Source of the DNA: Lysobacteraceae bacterium
Lineage (GTDB): Bacteria > Pseudomonadota > Gammaproteobacteria > Xanthomonadales > Wenzhouxiangellaceae
Assembly: GCA_020201235.1 (NCBI GenBank)
Contig: JAIVHD010000074.1
Coordinates: 1-10,904 of the forward strand
Length of the DNA stretch: 10,904 nucleotides
Reading direction: 5' to 3'
Shown: in pieces, positions 1 to 6,602 of the stretch
How the letters are laid out: each line of letters opens with the position of its first letter
How positions within the stretch are numbered: position 1 is the stretch's first letter
The notes under the pieces: generated by a model
Databases searched by the model: none
What the model was told of the DNA's origin: nothing
The model's input: the letters and a program-made list of their open reading frames with translations, nothing else
Translations under genes and position numbers: made by a program

Positions 1-1
1 G

Positions 2-265
2 CGGTTTTCGACCATGGCCAAAGAAATCTGGATGTTCCAGCCGCGATTTGAACGCCGCAAGGGCAAGCGTGCGATGCGCCTGCTCAACGAACGCCGCTTT
101 CGCGCGGCCTATGATTTCCTGCTTTTACGGGCCGACGAAGAGCCCGAAATCGCTGAATTGGCGACCTGGTGGACCGAGATACAGCAAGTCGACCCCAAGA
201 CCCGGGAGGACATCATTTTCGGCAAGCGCAACAAACCGGCCACGCGTACCCGTCCGGTGTCATGA
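2..265 (+). CDS. pcnB: Poly(A) polymerase I, C-terminal end (partial)
   Basis: This is the last 87 codons of a gene that begins before the window. PcnB adds poly(A) tails to RNA 3' ends and so promotes their decay. The frame is open from base 2, and the first ATG (14) is internal. The segment RFERRKGKRAMRLL followed by RFRAAYDFLLLRA and a WWTEIQQ element is the typical C-terminal RNA-binding tail of bacterial PcnB, remembered from the E. coli protein. The nucleotidyltransferase head is not visible. The stop overlaps the folK start as ATGA, so translation is probably coupled. The pcnB-folK-panB order is common in gammaproteobacteria. Confidence 0.9.
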   Translation, partial: RFSTMAKEIWMFQPRFERRKGKRAMRLLNERRFRAAYDFLLLRADEEPEIAELATWWTEIQQVDPKTREDIIFGKRNKPATRTRPVS

Positions 266-777
266 CCGGTGTTTTCGTCGCGCTGGGCAGCAATTTGGAC
301 GACCCCGAAAAGCAACTTGACCGGGCCCTCGACGCCTTGTCAAAGCTTCCGGGCTCGCGCTTGCGGGCGATCTCGCCGCGCTACTGGAGCCCGCCCTGGG
401 GTGATCCGGATCAGCCGGAGTTCCTCAACGCGGTCGCGTCACTTGAAACAAGCCTGAAACCGCTTGAGCTGTTGCGCCTGATGCAGCAAATCGAAGACCG
501 CCAGGGGCGGCAGCGGGCCGAGGATCGCCGTTGGGGGCCAAGGCCGATCGACCTGGACTTGCTGCTATACGGCGAACAAACGATCCGGCAAGCGCAATTG
601 GAGGTTCCGCATGCGCGCATGTGCGAAAGAGCCTTTGTGCTGAAGCCATTGGCCGATCTTGCCCCGCAGGTCGAAGTGCCGGGCCGAGGGCGTGTCGAAG
701 AACTGTTGGCAGATCTTGATTGCAGCGCCATGCGGCGTGCAGCAAAACCCGACCCGACAACCGAGCCCACGCGATGA
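262..777 (+). CDS. folK: 2-amino-4-hydroxy-6-hydroxymethyldihydropteridine pyrophosphokinase (HPPK)
   Basis: HPPK transfers pyrophosphate from ATP to 6-hydroxymethyl-7,8-dihydropterin, the step before dihydropteroate synthase in folate synthesis. The predicted protein is 171 aa, a normal length for a single-domain HPPK. It opens with VFVALGSNL (residues 4-12) and carries the family signature RWGPRPIDLDLLLYG (90-104), in which D97 and D99 correspond to the magnesium-binding aspartates. The ATG at 262 was chosen because the family begins just before the ALGSNL strand and because it forms an ATGA overlap with pcnB. A longer in-frame extension to 169 lies inside pcnB and has no family similarity. 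The stop overlaps the panB start by 4 bp. Confidence 0.95.
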   Translation: MTGVFVALGSNLDDPEKQLDRALDALSKLPGSRLRAISPRYWSPPWGDPDQPEFLNAVASLETSLKPLELLRLMQQIEDRQGRQRAEDRRWGPRPIDLDLLLYGEQTIRQAQLEVPHARMCERAFVLKPLADLAPQVEVPGRGRVEELLADLDCSAMRRAAKPDPTTEPTR

Positions 778-1577
778 AATCTCCCGGCGTTACCATTCGA
801 AAACTCCACCAGATGAAGCGCGATCGCCAACCGATTGCCATGCTGACGGCCTACGATGCCGGATTTGCTCGCTTGCTGGATCGTTGCGGCATCGACTGCA
901 TTTTGGTCGGTGATTCGCTCGGCAACGTCATCCAGGGACGCGACTCGACCGTCCCGGTCACGGTCGCCGAAATGGCGTATCACGTGGCCTGCGTGCGGCG
1001 CGGGACCGAGCGCGCGCTGCTGATCGCCGATCTGCCGTTTCTGAGCTACAGCGATACCGGTCAGGCGATTCGAAGCGCGAAACGCCTGATGCAGGCCGGT
1101 GCCGAAATGGTCAAGCTTGAGGGCGGCGCGGCGGTGCTCGAGCAAGTCGCGGCACTCAGCCGGCTCGGCGTGCCAGTTTGCGGTCACCTCGGACTCACGC
1201 CGCAGTCGGTTCATCACCTGTCGGGTTATCGGGTCCAGGGCAGGACGCCGGATGAGCAGCAGCGGCTGATCGAGGATGCTGCGGCACTGGAGCGTGCCGG
1301 CGCATCGATGCTGGTCGTGGAGTGCATCCCCGACGCGCTGGCGCGGCACCTGACCGGGGCATCCGGTATCCCGGTAATCGGCATTGGCGCGGGCGCAGGC
1401 GTCGACGGCCAGGTGCTCGTGCTCTACGACGTACTGGGTCTGTATGCCGGCCATACGCCGCGATTCGTGCGTGACTTTTTGTCAGGTTCAGCCAGTCTTG
1501 ACGATGCAATCGAGGGCTATGTCGAGGCTGTTCGCCGGGGCCGGTTTCCAGGTTCCGGAGAGTCCTTTGGTGACTGA
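774..1577 (+). CDS. panB: 3-methyl-2-oxobutanoate hydroxymethyltransferase (ketopantoate hydroxymethyltransferase)
   Basis: PanB makes ketopantoate from 2-oxoisovalerate and 5,10-methylenetetrahydrofolate, the first committed step to pantothenate. The predicted protein is 267 aa (E. coli 264). It contains LVGDSLGNVIQG (44-55), DSTVPVTVAEMAYH (57-70), VCGHLGLTPQSV (135-146) and IPVIGIGAGAG near 200. D47, D86, E116 and E183 line up with the metal-binding and catalytic acids of E. coli PanB (D45, D84, E114, E181) at a constant +2 offset. The ATG at 774 overlaps the folK stop as ATGA. An upstream in-frame start at 720 would only add 18 unrelated residues inside folK. The neighbouring folate gene is apt, since PanB uses a folate cofactor. 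Confidence 0.96.
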   Translation: MKSPGVTIRKLHQMKRDRQPIAMLTAYDAGFARLLDRCGIDCILVGDSLGNVIQGRDSTVPVTVAEMAYHVACVRRGTERALLIADLPFLSYSDTGQAIRSAKRLMQAGAEMVKLEGGAAVLEQVAALSRLGVPVCGHLGLTPQSVHHLSGYRVQGRTPDEQQRLIEDAAALERAGASMLVVECIPDALARHLTGASGIPVIGIGAGAGVDGQVLVLYDVLGLYAGHTPRFVRDFLSGSASLDDAIEGYVEAVRRGRFPGSGESFGD

Positions 1578-2451
1578 AGTCGCCGATCTTGAGGTCATGA
1601 CCGACCTGGCGGCGTTGCGGCGCTGGCGCACGGCCTTGCACGATCCGGTGCATTTCGTACCGACCATGGGCAATTTGCATGCTGGCCACCTGGCGCTGGT
1701 CGATCGCGCCGCGTGCAACGGCGCGATCGTGCTCGTCAGCATTTTCGTCAATCCGGCGCAATTTTCACCGGGCGAGGATTTCGAACGCTATCCGCGCACC
1801 CTGGAGCGCGACTGCCGCATGCTGTCCGAGCACGGCTGCAACCATGTCTGGGCACCGGGCGTCGAGCTCATGTATCCGCTCGGGCAGCAGCAGCGCTTCA
1901 GGATTCAGCCGCCGTCGGGGCTGAGCAGCGGCCTGTGCGGCGTTCATCGTCCCGGTCATTTTGAAGGCGTCTGCGACGCTGTCATGCGCCTGTTCTGGCA
2001 GGTTCGCCCCGATCGCGCGGTGTTCGGGGAAAAGGACTTCCAGCAGTTGTTGATCATTCGCAAGCTGGTCGAGGATTACGCCGTGCCGATCGGGATCGAT
2101 GCGGTGCCGATTGTGCGCGAAGCCGACGGACTCGCCATGAGTTCGCGTAATCAGTATCTCGACTTGCATCAACGTCGCCGTGCGCCCGGCTTTTACCGGA
2201 CTCTGGCAGACTTCGCCGAGCGCGCCAGGCACGCCGATCCGGGAACTTTTCAGTCGCTCGAGCGGTCTGCACTGGAGCGTCTTGAAAAGCTCGAATTTCA
2301 TCCTGAATATGTCGAATTCAGAGATGCTGAAACCTTGGGGCCGGCCACCGGTCGGAACGATCGTTTGTTCGCTGCGGTCCGGTTGGGAACGACCCGTTTG
2401 ATTGATAATGTTGCGCTAACGAGACAAAATGTCGCTAAATTGGAAAATTAA
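1570..2451 (+). CDS. panC: Pantothenate synthetase (pantoate--beta-alanine ligase)
   Basis: PanC joins pantoate and beta-alanine using ATP to make pantothenate. The predicted protein is 293 aa (E. coli 283). It has the nucleotidyltransferase HxGH motif in VPTMGNLHAGH (30-40, H37 and H40), then FVNPAQF, GEKDFQQL, and MSSRNQYL, the KMSKS-like loop. I chose the GTG at 1570 because CGGAG at 1556-1560 sits 9 nt upstream as a Shine-Dalgarno sequence and the N-terminal length then fits the family. The ATG at 1597 would leave the first strand short. The start lies 8 bp inside panB, so coupled translation is likely. The C-terminus is slightly longer than usual and ends in AT-richer sequence. Confidence 0.94.
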   Translation: MTEVADLEVMTDLAALRRWRTALHDPVHFVPTMGNLHAGHLALVDRAACNGAIVLVSIFVNPAQFSPGEDFERYPRTLERDCRMLSEHGCNHVWAPGVELMYPLGQQQRFRIQPPSGLSSGLCGVHRPGHFEGVCDAVMRLFWQVRPDRAVFGEKDFQQLLIIRKLVEDYAVPIGIDAVPIVREADGLAMSSRNQYLDLHQRRRAPGFYRTLADFAERARHADPGTFQSLERSALERLEKLEFHPEYVEFRDAETLGPATGRNDRLFAAVRLGTTRLIDNVALTRQNVAKLEN

Positions 2452-2453
2452 GC

Positions 2454-2482
2454 TTGGAAAGTTAAAAAGTTTGTGGTACAGT
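2454..2482 (+). promoter_or_regulatory. Predicted sigma70 promoter in the panC-panD gap
   Basis: TTGGAA (2454-2459) and TACAGT (2477-2482) are separated by exactly 17 bp in a locally AT-rich stretch just after the panC stop. Each box matches four of six consensus bases. It would start transcription at about 2489, in front of the terminator at 2562-2595. It could drive panD, a short leader, or a small RNA. This is a pattern match only. Confidence 0.45.
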
Positions 2483-2488
2483 TACCAC
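2473..2488. promoter_or_regulatory. Palindromic operator-like site over the -10 box
   Basis: GTGGTA-CAGT-TACCAC is a perfect 6-bp inverted repeat with a 4-nt spacer. It covers the predicted -10 box and reaches the expected transcription start. The TGGT...ACCA form resembles operators of GntR-type repressors, but no regulator gene is in the window, so the binding protein is unknown. It could equally be a small hairpin at the 5' end of a transcript. Confidence 0.35.
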
Positions 2489-2595
2489 GAACCTTGGCAA
2501 TACCAGATCGGCAATCAAGGTGTCAGGGCGCGAAATTTTAGGTACATCACTCCGACACGCTGCCTCTCCCCATCCCCGGGGAGAGGCTTTTTTTT
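2489..2595 (+). ncRNA. Candidate small RNA or attenuated leader upstream of panD
   Basis: A predicted promoter and an intrinsic terminator bracket about 107 nt with no ORF. Possible helices are CCTTG (2492-2496) with CAAGG (2516-2520), GTGTC (2520-2524) with GACAC (2554-2558), and the terminator stem. The first two share G2520, so they would compete at that base. The transcript would end in a GC-rich hairpin plus eight U residues, as Hfq-type small RNAs do. Alternatively it is a leader that controls readthrough into panD. I do not recognise it as a known RNA family. Confidence 0.3.
2562..2595 (+). terminator. Strong intrinsic terminator between panC and panD
   Basis: GCCTCTCCCC (2562-2571) pairs perfectly with GGGGAGAGGC (2578-2587) around a 6-nt loop, and eight T residues follow (2588-2595). 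It would stop transcripts coming from panBC or from the predicted promoter at 2454. panD would then depend on readthrough, or on a promoter in the 39 bp after the T-run, where I see none. Confidence 0.88.
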
Positions 2596-2634
2596 GGGTG
2601 AAGTGAAACGATGCGATCTGAACGGAAGTTTTCA

Positions 2635-3015
2635 ATGAAGTTGAATATGCTCAAAGCGAAGATCCACCGAGCTACGGTCACGCATGCCGAACTAAACTAC
2701 GAAGGCTCGTGCGCGATTGATAAAAATCTGCTCGAAACGTCCGGTATTCTTGAATACGAACAAATACATATCTACAACATCGCCAACGGTGAGCGGTTCG
2801 TGACCTACGCCATTTGCGGCGAGGCAGGATCGGGCATGATCAGCGTCAACGGCGCGGCGGCACACAAGGCCTCGCCCGGTGACTTGGTGATTATCTGTGC
2901 CTACGGCGCAGTCGACGCCGCGCAGGCTGCAGCGCATCGCCCGAGACTGGTTTATCCCGACGAACTCAACCGCATCGTGCGCGTGGCGGGCGAGATTCCG
3001 GCGCAGGCGGCCTAA
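2635..3015 (+). CDS. panD: Aspartate 1-decarboxylase (pyruvoyl-dependent, proenzyme)
   Basis: PanD decarboxylates aspartate to beta-alanine, the second substrate of PanC. The predicted proenzyme is 126 aa, the same length as E. coli PanD. The self-cleavage site is clear: YEGSCAID with G24-S25, so the serine becomes the pyruvoyl group. K9 in KAKIHR and Y58 in the VTYAI region fit the conserved active site, and [15 protein letters not shown] (71-85) is the family core. The ATG at 2635 was chosen because CGGAAG (2623-2628) precedes it by 6 nt and because it places the cleavage site at residue 24-25. A start at 2611 would add 8 residues. The gene is separated from panC by a terminator, so it may be expressed separately. 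The truncated pgi follows directly. Confidence 0.95.
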   Translation: MKLNMLKAKIHRATVTHAELNYEGSCAIDKNLLETSGILEYEQIHIYNIANGERFVTYAICGEAGSGMISVNGAAAHKASPGDLVIICAYGAVDAAQAAAHRPRLVYPDELNRIVRVAGEIPAQAA

Positions 3016-3046
3016 CCGGCACCCTGGGTGTTGCAAAAAAGCAACA

Positions 3047-4087
3047 TTCCGGATATTGTCCAACCTGGATGGTCGGCGTATCGCGCGATTACTTGAAAAG
3101 CTGGCTCCTGAAACGACCGCTCTGGTCGTGGCGTCGAAAAGCTTTTGCACCAGCGAAACCCTGGCCCAGGCAGCGCTGATCCGCGACTGGCTTGGCGCGT
3201 GCGCTGCGGATCGTATCTGGGCGGCCACGGCACGACCCGACCGGGCGCGCGAATTCGGCGTTCAGAACTCAAACATACTGGAGTTTCCCGAATGGGTCGG
3301 TGGTCGATTTTCGCTCTGGTCCAGTGTTGGCTTGAGCGCTGCCGCCCGGATTGGCCCGGATGCCTGGATTCGTCTGCTCGCCGGCGCACGGCGGGCCGAT
3401 CAACAGCTTGTCGACGATTTGCCGGGTTCACTGGCTTACGCGCTTGCCCGGGTGCTGGATGCACTGGTGCGCGATGGCGGCTTCGATACGCTCGGCGTAG
3501 TCAGCTACGACCCGTCGCTGTTTCTTTTGGCTGAACACCTGCAACAACTCGTGATGGAAAGCCTTGGTAAATCGGTCGAGCTGGACGGCCAGCCAAGCCG
3601 GGGAAGCACCTCTCCGCTGATTTTCGGCGGCGCCGGGACTGGACTGCAGCATTCGTTGTATCAGGCGCTTCATCAGGGCACACGGCGGCATCCGATGCTC
3701 ATGCTGGGCAGCGTGTTTTGCGGCGAAGGGCCCGAAGGCTGGCCGTCCGAGCAGTTGTCGCACCTGTTGGGGCAGGCCAGCGCCCTGGTCAACGGCAAGC
3801 CTTCACGAGACCGCACGCGCGCGCTGCCTGGCAACAATCCGGTGCTGCTGATGCTGGCCCGGACGCTGGATGCCGAAAGCCTCGGCGAACTATTGGCGAA
3901 TTTCGAACACGCCGTCTACTTGCTCAGCGTCATCTGGCGCATCAATGCATTCGACCAGTGGGGCGTGGAGGAGGGCAAGCGACTGGCCGTCGAGTTCCGT
4001 GCCGCGCTGGACGGCACGGGGCCGTCTCCGGACCCGACGCTGGACCCGATCATTGGCTGGATTCGGGCGCAACGCGGCAACGCATAA
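3047..4087 (+). pseudogene. pgi: Glucose-6-phosphate isomerase lacking its N-terminal ~200 residues
   Basis: The frame matches Pgi only from about 3053 (ILSNLDGRRIARLLEKLAPETT, which parallels the E. coli segment FVSNVDG near residue 205) to the stop. That leaves roughly 344 codons against about 550 for the E. coli enzyme. The kept part is well conserved: WVGGRFSLWSSVGLS (signature 1), the glutamate in LVMESLGK (codon at 3557), the histidine in TGLQHSLYQ (3650) and the lysine in FDQWGVEEGKRLA (3977), which correspond to the known catalytic residues. The first sugar-phosphate-binding domain, with its GGSDLGP-type loop, is missing. There is no plausible start: the in-frame ATG at 2897 lies inside panD in another frame, and only a TTG at 3056 is near the homology. 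No frameshift or stop breaks the rest, so the loss looks recent or the sequence is misassembled. Pgi normally interconverts glucose-6-phosphate and fructose-6-phosphate. Confidence 0.8.
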
Positions 4088-4386
4088 AACCCACCCTCTG
4101 CACCACGCCTCGTGCTGCGGAGCCGCCAGGCCCCGCGTCCAGCCTGACCGATTCGCAACCCTCCGTCACGAGGTGCTGCCAGGTGCCGTGGCCGGGATGT
4201 TTCGTGACCGAGGGAATGTTAGACGCAGGACATGGCAGTACCACAGTAGATGGGACGGTCAATAAGGCGGGATTCGTCAGCCGGGCTGAGGATCGCTTCA
4301 CCGGGACGCGTGTTGGATAGCGTGCAGGCCGCCGCGCATTTCAAAAATGGTTCACCGGTGGTGCTGAAATCGGCGGCCATTCGCGG
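4088..4386. other. Gene-free stretch after pgi
   Basis: I see no credible gene in these 300 bases. An ORF that extends through here from 3718 is a shadow of pgi in another frame. The notable content is the imperfect hairpin listed at 4159-4214. There is no T-run typical of an intrinsic terminator after pgi. Confidence 0.55.
4159..4214. repeat. Inverted repeat / stem-loop downstream of pgi
   Basis: CCCTCCGTCACGA (4159-4171) and TCGTGACCGAGGG (4202-4214) are complementary at 12 of 13 positions, with a 30-nt loop. No T-run follows, so it is not a standard intrinsic terminator. It could stabilise a transcript end or be a short repeat element. I do not recognise it. Confidence 0.6.
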
Positions 4387-4392
4387 TATAGT
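4364..4392 (+). promoter_or_regulatory. Predicted sigma70-type promoter of the glycine betaine operon
   Basis: CTGAAA (4364-4369) and TATAGT (4387-4392) are 17 bp apart. The -10 box matches five of six consensus bases and the -35 box four of six. Transcription would begin near 4399 and give a leader of about 240 nt before the first methyltransferase gene. A sigma-S contribution would suit an osmotic-stress operon but cannot be read from the boxes. Confidence 0.5.
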
Positions 4393-4398
4393 GTAAAA

Positions 4399-4636
4399 AG
4401 AACTGTAGCTCAAGCTACGGTCACCGCAGAACAAACAAAGCGTTCGCGTGAAAGCGTTTGATGATGTTACCGGAAGTCATCTTTCGTATAAAGACGCGGT
4501 TCGCAAGACCTTTCATGAATAAACTGAAACTGAATGATAACGTTGCAAGACGCGCGCGGCTTTTGTGCGCATGCTCTTCACGGCAGAGCTTGTTCTTGTA
4601 AACCAACCAACGGAGGCACTTATCACACATTCAAGC
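4399..4636 (+). other. Long AT-richer leader of the betaine operon, with possible small upstream ORF
   Basis: These bases are visibly poorer in GC than the flanking genes. A 46-codon frame starts with two ATGs at 4461 and 4464 and stops at 4599-4601, ten bases before a strong GGAGG (4612-4616). The peptide is basic (MMLPEVIFRIKTRFARPF...) and has no family I know, and its own ribosome site is weak. It may be a translated leader or chance. The GGAGG is the best Shine-Dalgarno sequence in the region, yet no ATG, GTG or TTG lies at normal spacing after it. Confidence 0.35.
4403..4420. promoter_or_regulatory. Palindrome at the predicted transcription start
   Basis: GTAGCT (4405-4410) and AGCTAC (4413-4418) form a perfect inverted repeat with a 2-nt centre. 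An outer G-T pair and C-G pair extend it to 4403-4420. It begins about 11 bp after the -10 box, a position where a repressor could block initiation. The regulator is not identifiable. Confidence 0.3.
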
Positions 4637-5494
4637 GTGGCAAAAGATAACAGCGTACAGGATTTCGGCAAGGATCCTGTGGAAGTTCGCGAGTCGGACC
4701 ACTATCAGCAGGAATATGTGGAGGGCTTTGTCGACAAGTGGGATGAACTAATCGATTGGGATGCGCGCTACGAGAGCGAAGGCGATTTCTTTATCAAGTT
4801 GTTAAAGGAGCGCGGTGCCAAGCGGGTTCTGGACGTTGCGACCGGCACCGGGTTTCATTCAGTTCGACTGATTGAAGAAGGCTTTGAAGTCTGCAGCGTT
4901 GACGGCTCGGCTGCTATGTTGGCCAAAGCGTTTGAGAACGGCCGCAAGCGGGGCCATATCCTAAGAACGATCCAGGCTGACTGGCGCTGGCTGAACCGAG
5001 ATGTGCATGCCGCATATGACGCCGTAATCTGCCTTGGCAATTCGTTCAACCACCTGTTCGACGAACGCGATCGTCGTAAAGCGCTTGCCGAATTCTACGC
5101 CGTCCTCAAGCACGATGGCTGTCTGATCCTCGATCAGCGAAATTACGATGCGATTCTGGACGAAGGCTTTTCTACTCAGCACAAATTCTATTATTGCGGC
5201 CATCAGGTCAGTGCCGAGCCGGAGTACGTCGACGAAGGGCTGGCCAGATTTCGCTACACCTTTCCGGATGACTCCGTGTATTACTTAAACATGTGCCCAA
5301 TTCGACGCGACTATGTGCGCGGCTTGATGCAGGAGGTCGGGTTTCAAAAGATTGCAACCTATGCCGACTTCGAAGACGAAGACAGCACCGGCACGCCGGA
5401 CTTTTATGTACACGTCGCCGAGAAGAAGTATTTCGGTGCCGAAAACATTGAGGAAGATGATTCCCTGACCACCGCGGAGGCGGACAAGGCATGA
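4637..5494 (+). CDS. gsmt: Glycine sarcosine N-methyltransferase
   Basis: GSMT uses S-adenosylmethionine to methylate glycine to sarcosine and then dimethylglycine, the first steps of de novo glycine betaine synthesis in halophiles. Homology to GSMT of Ectothiorhodospira halochloris, recalled from memory, is strong along the whole length: QDFGKDPVEVRESDHY near the start, FVDKWDELIDWD (31-42), the SAM motif I VLDVATGTGF (64-73), KAFENGRKRGHILRT, CLGNSFNHLF, LILDQRNYD and FYVHVAEKKY. The start is uncertain. The GTG at 4637 gives 285 aa, closest to the family length (about 268), but it is 20 nt from the nearby GGAGG. GTG 4565 and ATG 4571 give longer products without a good ribosome site. An in-frame ATC at 4622 is ideally spaced from the GGAGG. 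The acidic tail (EEDDS) is variable. The stop overlaps the next gene as ATGA. Confidence 0.93.
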   Translation: MAKDNSVQDFGKDPVEVRESDHYQQEYVEGFVDKWDELIDWDARYESEGDFFIKLLKERGAKRVLDVATGTGFHSVRLIEEGFEVCSVDGSAAMLAKAFENGRKRGHILRTIQADWRWLNRDVHAAYDAVICLGNSFNHLFDERDRRKALAEFYAVLKHDGCLILDQRNYDAILDEGFSTQHKFYYCGHQVSAEPEYVDEGLARFRYTFPDDSVYYLNMCPIRRDYVRGLMQEVGFQKIATYADFEDEDSTGTPDFYVHVAEKKYFGAENIEEDDSLTTAEADKA

Positions 5495-6336
5495 GCAGCC
5501 AGCAATATTCGGAAGTTGTCGAAACGGCGCGCGCGTATTACAACAGCACCGATGCGGACAACTTCTATTTCCACATCTGGGGCGGCGAGGACATTCATAT
5601 CGGCTTGTATCAGTCCGACGACGAGCCTATCGCGAACGCCAGCCGTCGAACGGTCCATCGCATGGCCGAGCTGGCCGGCGCGATCGGGCCGGGCACCCGG
5701 GTGCTTGACCTCGGTGCAGGTTATGGTGGTTCGATGCGCTATCTTGCCGAGCACTTCGGCGGTCGCTGCGTCGCGCTCAATCTCAGTGAAGTCGAGAATG
5801 AGCGCAATCGTCGGATGAACCGCGAGGCCAATCTCGAATCGAGCATTGAAGTGGTCGACGGCGACTTCACCGCGCTGGACTTTGATGAAGCGACATTCGA
5901 TCTGGTCTGGTCGCAGGATGCCTTTTTGCATTCCGGAGACCGCGCGAGGGTCTGTGCCGAAGCGGTCCGGGTGCTCAAGCCCGGCGGACGCTTGGTGTTC
6001 ACCGACCCGATGCAGGCCGATAATGCACCGACCGACGCGCTTCAGCCCATCTACGACCGCATTCACCTCGATTCGCTGGGATCGCCCGCCTTTTATCGGG
6101 AAACCCTCGGTCAGCTGGGCATGAAGGAAGTCGAGTTTGATGACCACTCACCTCAATTGCCGCGCCACTACACGCGGGTACGTCAGGCGCTGATCGAAAA
6201 CGCCGGCGAACTGCGCGATCGAGGTGTGGGCGAGGATTACATCAAGCGCATGCAAGCCGGCCTGCGACACTGGGTTGATGGCGGTCACAAGGGTTATCTG
6301 GCCTGGGGCATCTTCGTGTTCGAAAAGCCGGCCTGA
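5491..6336 (+). CDS. sdmt: Sarcosine/dimethylglycine N-methyltransferase
   Basis: SDMT completes betaine synthesis by methylating sarcosine to dimethylglycine and then to glycine betaine, with S-adenosylmethionine as donor, in the cytoplasm. The predicted protein is 281 aa, typical of the family. It starts with an YYNSTDADNFYFHIWGGEDIH-type segment (16-36), has the SAM motif I VLDLGAGYGG (71-80), the acidic DGDF element (about 122-125), WSQDAFLHSGDR, and RVLKPGGRLVFTDPM. The start ATG overlaps the GSMT stop, and GGAGG (5476-5480) lies 10 nt before it. Together the two genes form a minimal betaine operon. No S-adenosylmethionine synthetase or S-adenosylhomocysteine hydrolase gene follows, unlike some halophile clusters. 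Confidence 0.94.
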   Translation: MSSQQYSEVVETARAYYNSTDADNFYFHIWGGEDIHIGLYQSDDEPIANASRRTVHRMAELAGAIGPGTRVLDLGAGYGGSMRYLAEHFGGRCVALNLSEVENERNRRMNREANLESSIEVVDGDFTALDFDEATFDLVWSQDAFLHSGDRARVCAEAVRVLKPGGRLVFTDPMQADNAPTDALQPIYDRIHLDSLGSPAFYRETLGQLGMKEVEFDDHSPQLPRHYTRVRQALIENAGELRDRGVGEDYIKRMQAGLRHWVDGGHKGYLAWGIFVFEKPA

Positions 6337-6355
6337 TGTTCTCCTGAGCCTGGAT

Positions 6356-6523
6356 TATTCACCTCCCGATCGACTGCGGCGGCCCCAGGCCCCGTGCCGA
6401 TCGCGTTTTTCTCGGTCGCGCATCCTTCGCCGTGCCGGTGGGTGCGCTTGCGCTGCCCGCCGTTGCGAAAGACGCCATATCCACGGGGCCTGGAACGGCC
6501 TCGCGACGATCGGGGGGCGAATA
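6356..6523. repeat. 168-bp inverted-repeat element (MITE-like or structured RNA)
   Basis: The ends TATTCACCTCCCGATCG (6356-6372) and CGATCGGGGGGCGAATA (6507-6523) are inverted copies that match at 15 of 17 positions. After 12-13 unpaired bases a second perfect 12-bp arm follows: CCAGGCCCCGTG (6385-6396) with CACGGGGCCTGG (6482-6493). Inside lies a further hairpin around GCGC-TT-GCGC (6444-6453). The outermost TA/TA could be a target duplication of the kind left by IS630/Tc1-type transposases. No transposase frame is present. It lies between the betaine operon and the AhpD-like gene and could also be a structured transcript end. Confidence 0.65.
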
Positions 6524-6602
6524 CGGTGGGCGTGCGTCCGTATCGCGATTTAATGTTCGAATCGTTTAACCTGTACGCCAGCCGAATCGAGTCGAACCGT
6601 CC

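Noticed and set aside
411..1454. 347-codon minus-strand ORF over folK and panB
   Set aside because: It is a shadow of two conserved genes; the predicted protein is His/Arg/Ala-rich with no domain and no ribosome site.
2897..3046. ATG at 2897 as the start of pgi
   Set aside because: It lies inside panD in another frame, and the first ~50 residues it would add bear no relation to Pgi.
3718..4320. 200-codon plus-strand ORF over the pgi 3' end and the gap
   Set aside because: Two thirds is pgi in the wrong frame and the remainder shows no domain or ribosome site.
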